Part shown: in pieces, positions 27,488-35,263 of the stretch
Numbering within the stretch: position 1 is the first letter of the stretch
Layout of the letters: each line of letters starts with the position of its first letter
Origin: Halorubrum sp. PV6
Lineage (GTDB): Archaea > Halobacteriota > Halobacteria > Halobacteriales > Haloferacaceae
Length of the DNA: 64,000 bases
Reading direction: 5' to 3'
Assembly: GCF_003990725.2 (NCBI RefSeq)
Contig: NZ_CP030064.1
Coordinates: 2,232,001-2,296,000 of the forward strand
The notes under the pieces: model-generated
The model's input: only the letters and a program-made list of their open reading frames with translations
What the model was told of the DNA's origin: nothing
The model's database searches: none
Made by a program: the position numbers and the translations under genes

Positions 27488-27641
27488 GGCCGGGTGGCTT
27501 AGCTGGACATAGCGCCGCACTCATAGGGTTCAGAGATTCGGTGCGGTGACGCCTTGGAAGCGTCCGCGTCCTTCCCGTGGCTCCGCCGAGCCTCGGACCT
27601 GGGACATGCGGAGATCGTGGGTTCGGAGCCCACCCCGGCCA
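27488..27641 (+). tRNA. Elongator tRNA-Met (CAU) with an intron
   Basis: Acceptor GGCCGGG pairs perfectly with CCCGGCC at the 3' end; the discriminator base is A and CCA is not encoded. The D arm starts at 27497, the anticodon stem is CCGCA/TGCGG and the loop is CTCATA plus A, giving anticodon CAT. T stem GTGGG/CCCAC with loop TTCGGAG. An intron of about 80 bases (27526-27605) interrupts the loop after position 37, the standard site cut by the archaeal splicing endonuclease. Elongator tRNA-Met is one of the tRNAs that carry an intron in haloarchaea. A TATA-like GGTTAAAG lies about 35 bp upstream. Confidence 0.95.
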
Positions 27642-27672
27642 TCTTCTGTCTATCGCGACGACGCTCGACTCG

Positions 27673-27942
27673 TCAGCGAAGCCTGAGCATCGACAGCGCC
27701 GAGAGGATGAGCGGGAACACCGCGAGGAAGGCGACGACGCCGACGAAGGTCCGCACGGCGACGAGCGTCGCCGCTTGCCAGTCGAGCGCCCCGAGGCGAC
27801 CGTTCGAGAGGAGGATCACCGCCGTCACCGAGAGGAAGACGAGCGTCCACAGCGCCGCGCCGACCCGGCGAAGCCGTCGCTCGTCGACGTTCGCGGCGGG
27901 GCCGCCCGCGGGCCCGCCGTCCGGAGGCCCTCGATCGCCCAT
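27673..27942 (-). CDS. Small two-span membrane protein
   Basis: An 89-residue protein with a Gly/Pro-rich cytoplasmic N terminus, then two hydrophobic helices (about 31-46, WTLVFLSVTAVILLSN, and 62-82, VRTFVGVVAFLAVFPLILSAL). It is convergent with the tRNA-Met gene. No family is recognised. The two clear membrane segments and the charge distribution make it a believable gene. Confidence 0.6.
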   Translation of the reverse strand: MGDRGPPDGGPAGGPAANVDERRLRRVGAALWTLVFLSVTAVILLSNGRLGALDWQAATLVAVRTFVGVVAFLAVFPLILSALSMLRLR

Positions 27943-28081
27943 ACCCGGCCGTCACGGCGAGGCCACATATACTGTTCGGCCGTTAACATGATTGCGTGTC
28001 GATGGAGCGTGTCGGCGGCGCGTGCCGCCGTGTCGCACGGACCGCCGAAACGACTACGACCTCCCGCGGTGACCGTCCGGT

Positions 28082-28582
28082 ATGACACTCACCGCTCGCG
28101 ACCTGATGGAGCCCGACGTACAGACCGTCGCCCCCGACGACGACGTGGCCGACGCGTTCAAGCAGTTCGCGCGCTGCGACTTCAGCGGCTTCCCGGTCGT
28201 CGACGACGACGGTCGGCTCGTCGGGGTCGTCACCGAGTCCGACCTCGTCGACCTGTTCGAGCCCGACGACGAGACGCTGTGGATCCCGATCGGACTGCCG
28301 CCGTTCGTCGACACGCTCACGTATCAGGTGAAGCCGCCGTGGGCCGACCTCGACCTGGGCGTCGACATGGTCCGGAACGCCGACAAGCCGCTCTCCGACG
28401 TGATGAGCACCGACGTGGCGACGGTGACGCCCGACGCCGGCGTCGACGCGGTTCTCGACTTACTCGCCGACGACGACCCGGACATCAACCGGGTACCGGT
28501 CGTCGACGACGACGGGCGGGTCGTCGGCATCATCGCCCGACAGGACGTCATCCGGGCGTTTCGGGACAAGCGGATGACGTAG
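28082..28582 (+). CDS. CBS-domain pair protein
   Basis: A 166-residue protein made of two CBS domains (about 6-62 and 98-158): LTARDLMEPDVQTVAPDDDVADAF with FPVVDDDGRLVGVVTESDL, and LSDVMSTDVATVTPDAGVDAV with VPVVDDDGRVVGIIARQDVI. Such stand-alone pairs bind adenosyl nucleotides and regulate other proteins. No effector domain is fused. The neighbouring genes give no clue about its partner. Confidence 0.92.
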   Translation: MTLTARDLMEPDVQTVAPDDDVADAFKQFARCDFSGFPVVDDDGRLVGVVTESDLVDLFEPDDETLWIPIGLPPFVDTLTYQVKPPWADLDLGVDMVRNADKPLSDVMSTDVATVTPDAGVDAVLDLLADDDPDINRVPVVDDDGRVVGIIARQDVIRAFRDKRMT

Positions 28583-28613
28583 CGGATCTCAGGGTGTGAG
28601 AACTCTCCCCAAT

Positions 28614-28627
28614 CATTAATAATTATC
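28614..28627 (+). promoter_or_regulatory. TATA box of the OsmC-like gene
   Basis: CATTAATAATTATC, strongly AT-rich in a GC-rich background, lies 18-31 bp before the ATG. Confidence 0.55.
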
Positions 28628-28644
28628 TGAGTGAATATCCGCGT

Positions 28645-29109
28645 ATGAGCGACGCAAACCAGACCGCGACCTTCGACGCACAGACGGAACTCGGACCGGG
28701 GATGCAGGTGGAGGTGGCGACCCGCCACTTCGAGTTCGTGGTCGACGAGCCGGAGGCGTTGGGCGGGACCGACGAGGGCCCGAACCCGGTCGAGTACCTG
28801 CTCGGCTCGCTCGGCGGCTGTCTGAGCATCGTCGGGCGCGTGGTCGCGAGCGAGATGGACCTCGACATCGCGGCGCTGACCGTCGATCTCGAAGGCGACC
28901 TCGACCCGGCGAAGTTCCAGGGCGCAGACGTCGACAGCCGCGCCGGCTTCCAGGAGATCCGCGCGGACGTCGAGGCGGACCTGCGGACGGCGGCGGGCGA
29001 ACCGGTCGACGACGCGACCCGCGAGGAGTGGCTCGCACGGGTCGAACGGCGGTGTCCCGTGAGCGATAACCTCGGCGCCGAGACGCCGGTCGCGGTCGAA
29101 CTGGCCTGA
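28645..29109 (+). CDS. OsmC/Ohr family protein
   Basis: A 154-residue OsmC-like peroxide-reducing protein. The two redox cysteines expected for the family are present: one in LGSLGGCLSIVGR (about residue 58) and one in VERRCPVSDNL near the C terminus. These proteins reduce organic hydroperoxides with lipoyl or dithiol donors. It has its own strong promoter and no operon partner. Confidence 0.9.
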   Translation: MSDANQTATFDAQTELGPGMQVEVATRHFEFVVDEPEALGGTDEGPNPVEYLLGSLGGCLSIVGRVVASEMDLDIAALTVDLEGDLDPAKFQGADVDSRAGFQEIRADVEADLRTAAGEPVDDATREEWLARVERRCPVSDNLGAETPVAVELA

Positions 29110-29169
29110 TCGGGTACTCGTAACGGACTCGGGCGGTCGGCGGCCACGCGGCCGGCGAGACGGCTCCGA

Positions 29170-30204
29170 TCACGCCGGGTCGACGCGCACCAACCACGCC
29201 TCGGGGTCGTCGAGTTCGGCGCGCGTCGGCAGGTTCTCCGGGCGCTCCCAGACCGCGCTCGCGCCCTCGATGCCGCGGGCGTCGGCCACGTGACGGAAGA
29301 ATGCGGCGCCCTGCTCGTACTGTTGGCGTTTGAGCCCCAGCCCCAGCAGGCGGCGAGCGACCCGTTGGACCGGGCCTCCGCCCTCTCTGCGAGCGTCGAG
29401 TTTCCGGCGGAGGTCGGCGTACTCCCCGTCGAAGGCGCGGTCCATCAGCACCTCGGCGTACCCCTCGACCGCGGTCATCGCGGCCTGCAGTTCGGCGAAC
29501 GGCGCGGTGTCGAGCGCGTCGACGGGGATCGACCCCCCGGTGAGACCCCCCTCGTCGAACCCTTCGAGGCCGCGTTCCACCCGCGATTCGAGGTACTCCG
29601 AGAGCCACGGCGCCGCGCCGAACTCCGCCGCGTGCGTCACCTCGTGGAAGGCGATCCAGCGCCTAAATCGCGGGAGGTCGACGTCGAGCGACGCCGCGGC
29701 CGCGACGATGTTCGGATGGACGAAGTAGAGCCCGTGATCGACCGTGGGCTCGTCGGCCAAGAGGAGGGGGTCGTACTGGCCGAGGACGTTGCGCGCGAGG
29801 AAGCCGAGCGTGAACGCCATGGAGCCGGTGTTGGCGACCCGCGAGAGGTCGCGGGCGAACCCCTGCGTGTGCGCGCCGGCGGGAACTGCCGAGCCGTCGT
29901 CCCGGCCGGCCGCCGCCTCGATCGGTGCCATCACGTTCCGGAAGGTGTCGACGCTGGCGTCGATCCAGTGGTGGCGGTTCTGGACCTCGATCGCGTCGGG
30001 CACCTCGAAGTCGACGCCAGCCACCTCGCGGAGCCGATCGCGGGCGTCGCGAACGTCCTCGGCGTATCCCTCGCGTTCGGCGTCGGTGAGCGCGACCGAG
30101 CCGGGTTCGGTGCTCGCTTTGGCGGCCGCGGCGGCCCGGTCCCAGTCGACGACGCCGGGCCCGCTGGCCGCGGAGACCGTCCGGAGGCTTCGGAGGATAT
30201 CCAT
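29170..30204 (-). CDS. Zincin-like protein, 'coenzyme F420 biosynthesis-associated' family
   Basis: A 344-residue protein with a conserved HEVTHAAEF motif (about residue 190), a zincin-type HExxH variant with Val/Thr between the Glu and second His. The family is known from actinobacteria and archaea as a putative metalloprotease linked by phylogenetic profile to F420 users; no reaction is established. Other conserved blocks are DFEVPDAIEVQNRHHW and HPNIVAAAASLDVDLPRFRRW. The start is the ATG before DILRSLRTV; the frame stays open upstream without similarity. It is divergent from the M42 peptidase. Confidence 0.85.
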   Translation of the reverse strand: MDILRSLRTVSAASGPGVVDWDRAAAAAKASTEPGSVALTDAEREGYAEDVRDARDRLREVAGVDFEVPDAIEVQNRHHWIDASVDTFRNVMAPIEAAAGRDDGSAVPAGAHTQGFARDLSRVANTGSMAFTLGFLARNVLGQYDPLLLADEPTVDHGLYFVHPNIVAAAASLDVDLPRFRRWIAFHEVTHAAEFGAAPWLSEYLESRVERGLEGFDEGGLTGGSIPVDALDTAPFAELQAAMTAVEGYAEVLMDRAFDGEYADLRRKLDARREGGGPVQRVARRLLGLGLKRQQYEQGAAFFRHVADARGIEGASAVWERPENLPTRAELDDPEAWLVRVDPA

Positions 30205-30318
30205 GACAGATAGACGGCGCGCCACCTCAAGTCCCTTGTGTCGGTCCGAGTCGGCCCGTCCGGCGAGCGACCCGCGTCGTATCGGCGGTTTCTTGCTTGC
30301 AGCCGAACAGTCGTGGGT

Positions 30319-31383
30319 ATGCGCGACTTCCAGCGCACGTTCCTCGATGACCTGCTCTCGACCGCCAGCCCCTCCGGCTTCGAAGCGCCGAGCCAGCGCG
30401 TCTGGACCGAGTACGTCCGGGAGTTCGCCGACGAGGTGTCGGTCGACGCCTACGGCAACGCCGTCGCCGTTCACGAGGGCGACCCCGACGCGCCGACCGT
30501 CGCGCTGACGGGCCACGCCGACGAGATCGGTTTCATCGTCCGCGACGTGCTCGACGACGGCTTCCTCCGGATCGCGCGGATCGGCGGCTCCGACCGGACC
30601 GTCTCGAAGGGCCAACACGTCACGGTTCACGCCGACGAGCCGGTACAGGGCGTGATCGGGCAGACCGCGATCCACCTGCGCGACCCCGCAAAAGACGAGT
30701 ACGAGGAGATCTCCGGCCAGTTTGTCGACATCGGTGCGCCCGACGCCGAGACGGCGCGCGAACACGTCGAGGTCGGCGATCCCGTCACGTTCTCGACCGA
30801 AGTGGAGGAGCTCGTCGACGACCGGATCGCCGCCCGCGGAATCGACAACCGCGCCGGTACGTGGGCGGCCGCGGAGGGCCTGCGTCGCGCGGCCGACCGC
30901 GACGTCGACGCGACCGTCTACGCCGTCTCGACGGTCCAAGAGGAGGTCGGGTTAAAAGGCGCACAGATGGTGGGCGTCGACCTCGACGCGGTGGACGCGT
31001 TCGTCGCCGTCGACGTGACACACGCCACCGACAACCCGGACGTCGACAGGGAACGCCAGGGACCGGTCGAACTCGGCGCCGGACCCGTTATCGGGCGCGG
31101 CAGCGCGAACCACCCGGCGCTCGTCGACCTCGCGCGCGAGAGCGCGACCGGCGACGGCATCGACGTGCAGTTACAGGCGGCGGGCACGCGGACCGGCACC
31201 GACGCCGACGCCTTTTATACGGCTCGCGGCGGCGTCCCCTCGCTCACCGTCTCGATTCCGAACCGGTACATGCACACGCCCGTCGAAGTGATAGACACCG
31301 GCGATCTGAACGCCCTCGCCGACCTCCTCGCCGCCATCGCCAACGGCGCCGCCGACGCGGCGCCCTTCGGCGTCGACGTCTGA
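30319..31383 (+). CDS. M42 family metallo-aminopeptidase (or endoglucanase-like)
   Basis: A 354-residue M42 peptidase. Expected metal and catalytic positions are visible: GHADEIGFIV, GIDNRAGTWAA, STVQEEVGLKGA with the two glutamates, FVAVDVTHATDNP, and the late His in NRYMHTPVEVID. M42 enzymes form dodecameric tetrahedral complexes that trim peptides from the N terminus. The ATG chosen precedes RDFQRTFLDDL; upstream codons are open but non-conserved. Confidence 0.92.
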   Translation: MRDFQRTFLDDLLSTASPSGFEAPSQRVWTEYVREFADEVSVDAYGNAVAVHEGDPDAPTVALTGHADEIGFIVRDVLDDGFLRIARIGGSDRTVSKGQHVTVHADEPVQGVIGQTAIHLRDPAKDEYEEISGQFVDIGAPDAETAREHVEVGDPVTFSTEVEELVDDRIAARGIDNRAGTWAAAEGLRRAADRDVDATVYAVSTVQEEVGLKGAQMVGVDLDAVDAFVAVDVTHATDNPDVDRERQGPVELGAGPVIGRGSANHPALVDLARESATGDGIDVQLQAAGTRTGTDADAFYTARGGVPSLTVSIPNRYMHTPVEVIDTGDLNALADLLAAIANGAADAAPFGVDV

Positions 31384-31503
31384 GCGTCGCGCTCGGCGGC
31401 GACAGTGGATCGGCGCCCCACGGTAAACCGGGGCACGGCAGGGCCGAAACGGAACTGTTTTACAATATCCTGCCATACCGGTAGTTGCGTCACAAGGACC
31501 TGC

Positions 31504-31578
31504 GCTCTGGTGGTGTAGTCCGGCCAATCATATCACCCTCTCACGGTGATGACCTGGGTTCGAATCCCAGCCGGAGCA
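31504..31578 (+). tRNA. tRNA-Glu (CUC)
   Basis: A 75-nt cloverleaf. Acceptor GCTCTGG/CCGGAGC (one G-T pair), anticodon stem TCACC/GGTGA, loop CTCTCAC giving anticodon CTC, T stem CTGGG/CCCAG with loop TTCGAAT. The discriminator is A and no CCA is encoded. Confidence 0.96.
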
Positions 31579-31705
31579 TCCTAATCCGACGCCTTCTGCC
31601 GATTTTCGCCTGAACGCTCTATCTGGTGCTCCGCGCCCACCAGCACTACGATCCGTGTCGGCGATTCCGCCTACGTCGGTAGTTCTCGAAGGAATAGCGG
31701 AGCCG

Positions 31706-31921
31706 CTACCGGTCTCTGAACTCGACGGTGTAGCCGTTTTCGCGAAGCGCTTCGACGAGGTCGTCGTCGGGTTCGATGGTGAATTCGTGGTACGAGTTCT
31801 CCGGTGAGTCCGCCGAGTACAGGTCCGAGTCGATGTTCTCGGGGATTTCGTTTTGATGGGTGTTCTCCTGAACGATGACCGGTTGGCTGGGGACGCGGTC
31901 GGAGCGGTCGTTTGCGGTCAT
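31706..31921 (-). CDS. Small acidic protein of unknown function
   Basis: A 71-residue protein, polar and acidic (NIDSDLYSADSPENS, TIEPDDDLVEALRENGYTVEF). The C-terminal half could form a small alpha/beta unit. A GTG 12 bp upstream is an alternative start, but the AT-rich TTAATAGG box lies closer to the expected distance from the ATG before TANDRSD. No family is recognised. Its GC content is lower than that of its neighbours, which hints at transfer or relaxed constraint. Confidence 0.55.
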   Translation of the reverse strand: MTANDRSDRVPSQPVIVQENTHQNEIPENIDSDLYSADSPENSYHEFTIEPDDDLVEALRENGYTVEFRDR

Positions 31922-32268
31922 TTTAGATACCACCTATTAACGCTTTACGAGTATTTGTATTCCGGTTCCGTTCAGCCGCGATTCGGTTCGTACGCCGCGG
32001 CGCGTCTCGCGGCGTCGTCGGGCGACTGGCCCGCTGTGGCGGCCGTCGACGAGCGCCGCGCGAAACGCCGAATCGGGAACCGCCGACGCGACGGTCGGTC
32101 TGGCGACCGATGCGCCAAACCGCAGCAGGTATTCGCCCCCGGCGAGCGACGCGGGCACATGGCTCCCTCCGTGTCGATGCGACCGCGGGCCGCCGAGTCG
32201 ACCGCCGTCGGCCGACCGGCGCCGCCCGAAGAGCGATTCATCCGCACAGGACGTGTGAGGGCCGACCG
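31922..32268. other. Intergenic region without a convincing gene
   Basis: About 350 bases between the small acidic gene and a small membrane protein. The left end holds the AT-rich promoter of the leftward gene. Several frames are open because of high GC content, but none shows domain-like sequence or a sensible start. No repeats or RNA genes were seen. Confidence 0.5.
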
Positions 32269-32496
32269 ATGAGCGGCGACGGCCTGCTGGGATCGCTGTC
32301 GGTCGTCGGCCTCCTCAGCCTCTGTTGTATCGGCTTCGGCGGCATCGCCGGCGGGGCGGCCCTCGCCGGCGGTGGCGCTTCCGTCACCGTCGTCACCACG
32401 GGCGCGTCGAGCGTCCGCGGCGCGCTGATATCGGGCGGCGTCACGTTCGCGACGGTGTTCGTCGCGGCGCTCGTGATTCGGTGGCGGGTGAGCTGA
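32269..32496 (+). CDS. Small glycine-rich two-span membrane protein
   Basis: A 75-residue protein that is almost entirely hydrophobic: SLSVVGLLSLCCIGFGGIAGGAALAGG (helix 1 with a Cys-Cys pair) and ISGGVTFATVFVAALVIRW (helix 2). The Cys pair inside the first helix recalls small metal-transport or redox membrane proteins, but this is only a resemblance. It lies 66 bp before the gene for the large tail-anchored protein and runs in the same direction. Confidence 0.6.
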   Translation: MSGDGLLGSLSVVGLLSLCCIGFGGIAGGAALAGGGASVTVVTTGASSVRGALISGGVTFATVFVAALVIRWRVS

Positions 32497-32562
32497 TCGC
32501 CGCGGCCGGTCGTCCGAAAGCGAGACTTTACCACCGTCCGGGCCAACGCCGATCCAGTACAC

Positions 32563-34212
32563 ATGGTCTCTAGTGACACTCGGTCCGTCGGCGACCTCGA
32601 ACAGCGCGTCGAGGCGTTCGACGCGACGGACCCCGAAGCGCTGAGCGCGGACGACCGCGCGCGACTGACCGACGCCCTCGTCGCGCTCGCCGACGCCTAC
32701 GGAAGCCGCGGGGAGTTCGACGCCGAAGCAGAGGCGATCGCGCGGCTGGATCGCCTGTATCGCGCCGGTGACGACGACGACGCCGACATCCACCTCGCGA
32801 ACGCCTTGGCGAACGCGACGAGCGTGCGGGGACGCGACGACCTCTACGAGACCGCGATCGACCCGGCCCGGCTCGAAGACTACCGGGAGCGGATCACGGA
32901 GCTGTACCACCGCCGCCCCGAGCCGGCGATCGCGGCGCCGCTGGCCCGAGCGACGGCCGAGACGATCCACGCGAACGGGAAAGCCGATCGACGCGATCGG
33001 ATCGGCGCGCTGCTGGACCGGCTCGAATCGGTGTACGACGACCACCCGGAGCCGGACATCGCCGCGTCCCTGCTGCGGGCGTACGCCCGCGCCGAGCTGT
33101 ACCTGGGGCGCCCCGCCGGCAGCGACGCCGAGAGCGACGTCGACCTCGGAACCGACCCCGGCGACGAGGGGACAGACCGGGTCGAACGCGCCGAGGACCT
33201 GTTCGGCGCCCACCCGGACGGGGAGGTCGCCGCGGGCCTCGCCGGCGTCCTCGCCGGGCGCACGAACGCGGACGCCAAAGACGCGGACGTGGCGGCGATC
33301 GAAGACCGGATCGGCCGGATCGAGGCGCTCGCGGACCGGTATCCGGCACAGGAGGAGTCGATCGTCCGGTGGCTCCCGGTGGCGACGGCGAACGCGGCGC
33401 GGGCCGGCTTCGAGAACGCCGACCCCAGCCGAGTCGATCACTGGGCCGACGAGACCGTCGAGCACCACGAGCGGCTCTCGACGCCGTCGAGCGCGACGTG
33501 GGCGGCGGTGGCCACCTTCTTCGCGGCGCGGGCGTCGTTCTTCGACGGCGACGTCGCCGCCGGCGAGGAGCGCCTCGAACGGCTCGAAGCGCTCGAAACA
33601 CGGTACGACAACCCCGTCTTCGCCCACTGGCTCGGTCGCGCGATGTTCGACGCAGCCCGCAGCTACGTGGAGACCGACCACCCCGAACGCGCGCGGTCGA
33701 TGGTCGACCGCCTCGCCGAGTTCGCGGTCGGCCACCAGGACCGGGCGGAGATCGAGGCCGGCCTCTCGGCGCTCCGGAGCCACGCGCCGCACCTGTTCGA
33801 CGAGGCCGACGAGCCGGAACTCGACCCGGCAGAGGCGAGCGGTGAGACGGCGGGAGCGATCGGCGAGCAGACGGACTCCATCGAGGTCGCAACCGGTTCA
33901 GCCGAGACGGTCGACGCCGAGAGCGACGGATCGGGAGACGGCGAGGTACGATCCACGGGCGACGACGAAGCACAGTCCGTGAGCGACGACAAGCCACAGT
34001 CCGCGGGCGGCGACGAAGCCACCACGGACGCCCCCGGCTGCGGGAACTGCGGCGACGACGGCTGCGGGAACTGCGGCACGGACCGCAAACTGGAACCCCC
34101 GGCGTCGGGTCCGGTGCTCGCCGCCGCCGGCGCAGCGGTCGTCCTCGTCGGACTCTCCGTCGCGTACACCCTCTACCGAGCGCAGCGTGCGCTTCGGAAG
34201 GCGCTCGCGTAG
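32563..34212 (+). CDS. Tail-anchored helical-repeat protein with CxxC pairs
   Basis: A 549-residue protein that I cannot assign. Residues 1-430 consist of regularly spaced helices rich in Ala, Asp, Glu and Arg with repeated 'LxxLYxRxPEPAIAxxLARA'-type patterns, suggesting TPR-like or other alpha-solenoid repeats. An acidic Ser/Glu linker follows. The tail has two CGNCG motifs (CGNCGDDGCGNCG) and a single hydrophobic helix (about 520-540) with a short basic end, so the repeat domain should face the cytoplasm. The CxxC pairs may bind zinc or an Fe-S centre next to the membrane. Confidence 0.75.
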   Translation: MVSSDTRSVGDLEQRVEAFDATDPEALSADDRARLTDALVALADAYGSRGEFDAEAEAIARLDRLYRAGDDDDADIHLANALANATSVRGRDDLYETAIDPARLEDYRERITELYHRRPEPAIAAPLARATAETIHANGKADRRDRIGALLDRLESVYDDHPEPDIAASLLRAYARAELYLGRPAGSDAESDVDLGTDPGDEGTDRVERAEDLFGAHPDGEVAAGLAGVLAGRTNADAKDADVAAIEDRIGRIEALADRYPAQEESIVRWLPVATANAARAGFENADPSRVDHWADETVEHHERLSTPSSATWAAVATFFAARASFFDGDVAAGEERLERLEALETRYDNPVFAHWLGRAMFDAARSYVETDHPERARSMVDRLAEFAVGHQDRAEIEAGLSALRSHAPHLFDEADEPELDPAEASGETAGAIGEQTDSIEVATGSAETVDAESDGSGDGEVRSTGDDEAQSVSDDKPQSAGGDEATTDAPGCGNCGDDGCGNCGTDRKLEPPASGPVLAAAGAAVVLVGLSVAYTLYRAQRALRKALA

Positions 34213-34445
34213 GGGGCGGAGGTGCGGGAGCGGAGACGTATCGTGTGTGCCGCCGCTTTTAAAAGTATCAATTTCGCATATATGTTTGATATAATATACA
34301 AGTGCCGTCGATCGGACGGCGCTCACGGATAATCGGTGCGACGAAGTGACAGAGACGCGGGTCGGAGACATCGGGGCGGGCGACTGCAGCGCTTCGCGCG
34401 TTGGTTCGCCAACGTTGAGGCTCGCCTCTGACGCCGAGGGCGGAC

Positions 34446-35072
34446 TCACACCCCGTCGTCGGATGTCGGGTCGCTCGTGCAGCCGCAGCCCCCCTGGCGG
34501 ATGAGTTCGCCCACCGGAGCGTCGGTCCCGCAGTTCGGGCAGACGGCCCGCACGTCGACGAGGACGTCGTAGTCCCCGCGGTCCAACTCGTCCGCGTTCG
34601 CGAGCGCGGTGAGCGCCGACTCCGCAACCGCCGACACCCGACCCTGAAGCTTCTCGACGGTCTCGACTTTCCTGTCGGCGATGTCGTCGCTCGCGTCGGG
34701 GAGGCTCGCCTCGCGCTCCTGTGTGAGGTACGTGTGGATCGCCTGGTGGGTGACGAAGTCACCCGTGACCGCGTCGACGTCGACGCCCTCGCGCTCCAGG
34801 CGTCGGCGCGCCCGCGTCGCCGAGGAGCCGGAGTCGCCGCGGATCGCCTCGTACGTGCTCGACACGTCGACCGAGACCGACGAGACGCCGGCCTCGCCGA
34901 GGGCCGCCCGTAACACGGCCTCGTTGAACTCGTCGGCGAGGTCGCGCAGGCTCGTGCGCTCGCCCGACGCGCCGGTCCACGCCGCCTCCAAGTTCGCGCC
35001 CATCCCGTCGAGGTCGTACGCTCGAATCACCCGCGCCACCTTCGTGTTCACGCTGCTCGGTTCCGTGGTCAT
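34446..35072 (-). CDS. rdfA: RdfA-like rod-determining factor
   Basis: A 208-residue protein matching the haloarchaeal RdfA family: an N-terminal KVARVIRAYDLDGMGANLEAAWTG block, SLRDLADEFNEAVLRAALGEAG, and a C-terminal CPNCGT...CGC cysteine cluster likely to bind zinc. In Haloferax volcanii RdfA is needed for rod-shaped cells and lies next to the SMC-like gene sph3; the same neighbour is found here, which supports the call. It has its own TATA-like box (TGTTTTTGTG, about 35094-35103). Its biochemical role is unknown. Confidence 0.8.
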   Translation of the reverse strand: MTTEPSSVNTKVARVIRAYDLDGMGANLEAAWTGASGERTSLRDLADEFNEAVLRAALGEAGVSSVSVDVSSTYEAIRGDSGSSATRARRRLEREGVDVDAVTGDFVTHQAIHTYLTQEREASLPDASDDIADRKVETVEKLQGRVSAVAESALTALANADELDRGDYDVLVDVRAVCPNCGTDAPVGELIRQGGCGCTSDPTSDDGV

Positions 35073-35263
35073 GGCGGGAGTTCGACGCGAAGGGTCACAA
35101 AAACATCGGTGTGTCGACGCGAGAGCCGAGACCGACGGGACTCACCGAACGTTACGGACCGTCTACAGTTACACATATAATTTTGTAATTGTGCGCACGA
35201 CGTGAGAGGCGCCGAATCGACGACGATCGACGGCGAGAGAGGGTAAAACGCGGCTTCGTTCGG

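Noticed and set aside
31972-33792. Open minus-strand frame opposite the tail-anchored protein gene
   Set aside because: Val/Arg-rich translation is typical of an antisense shadow; the plus-strand product has clear repeats, CxxC motifs and a membrane helix.
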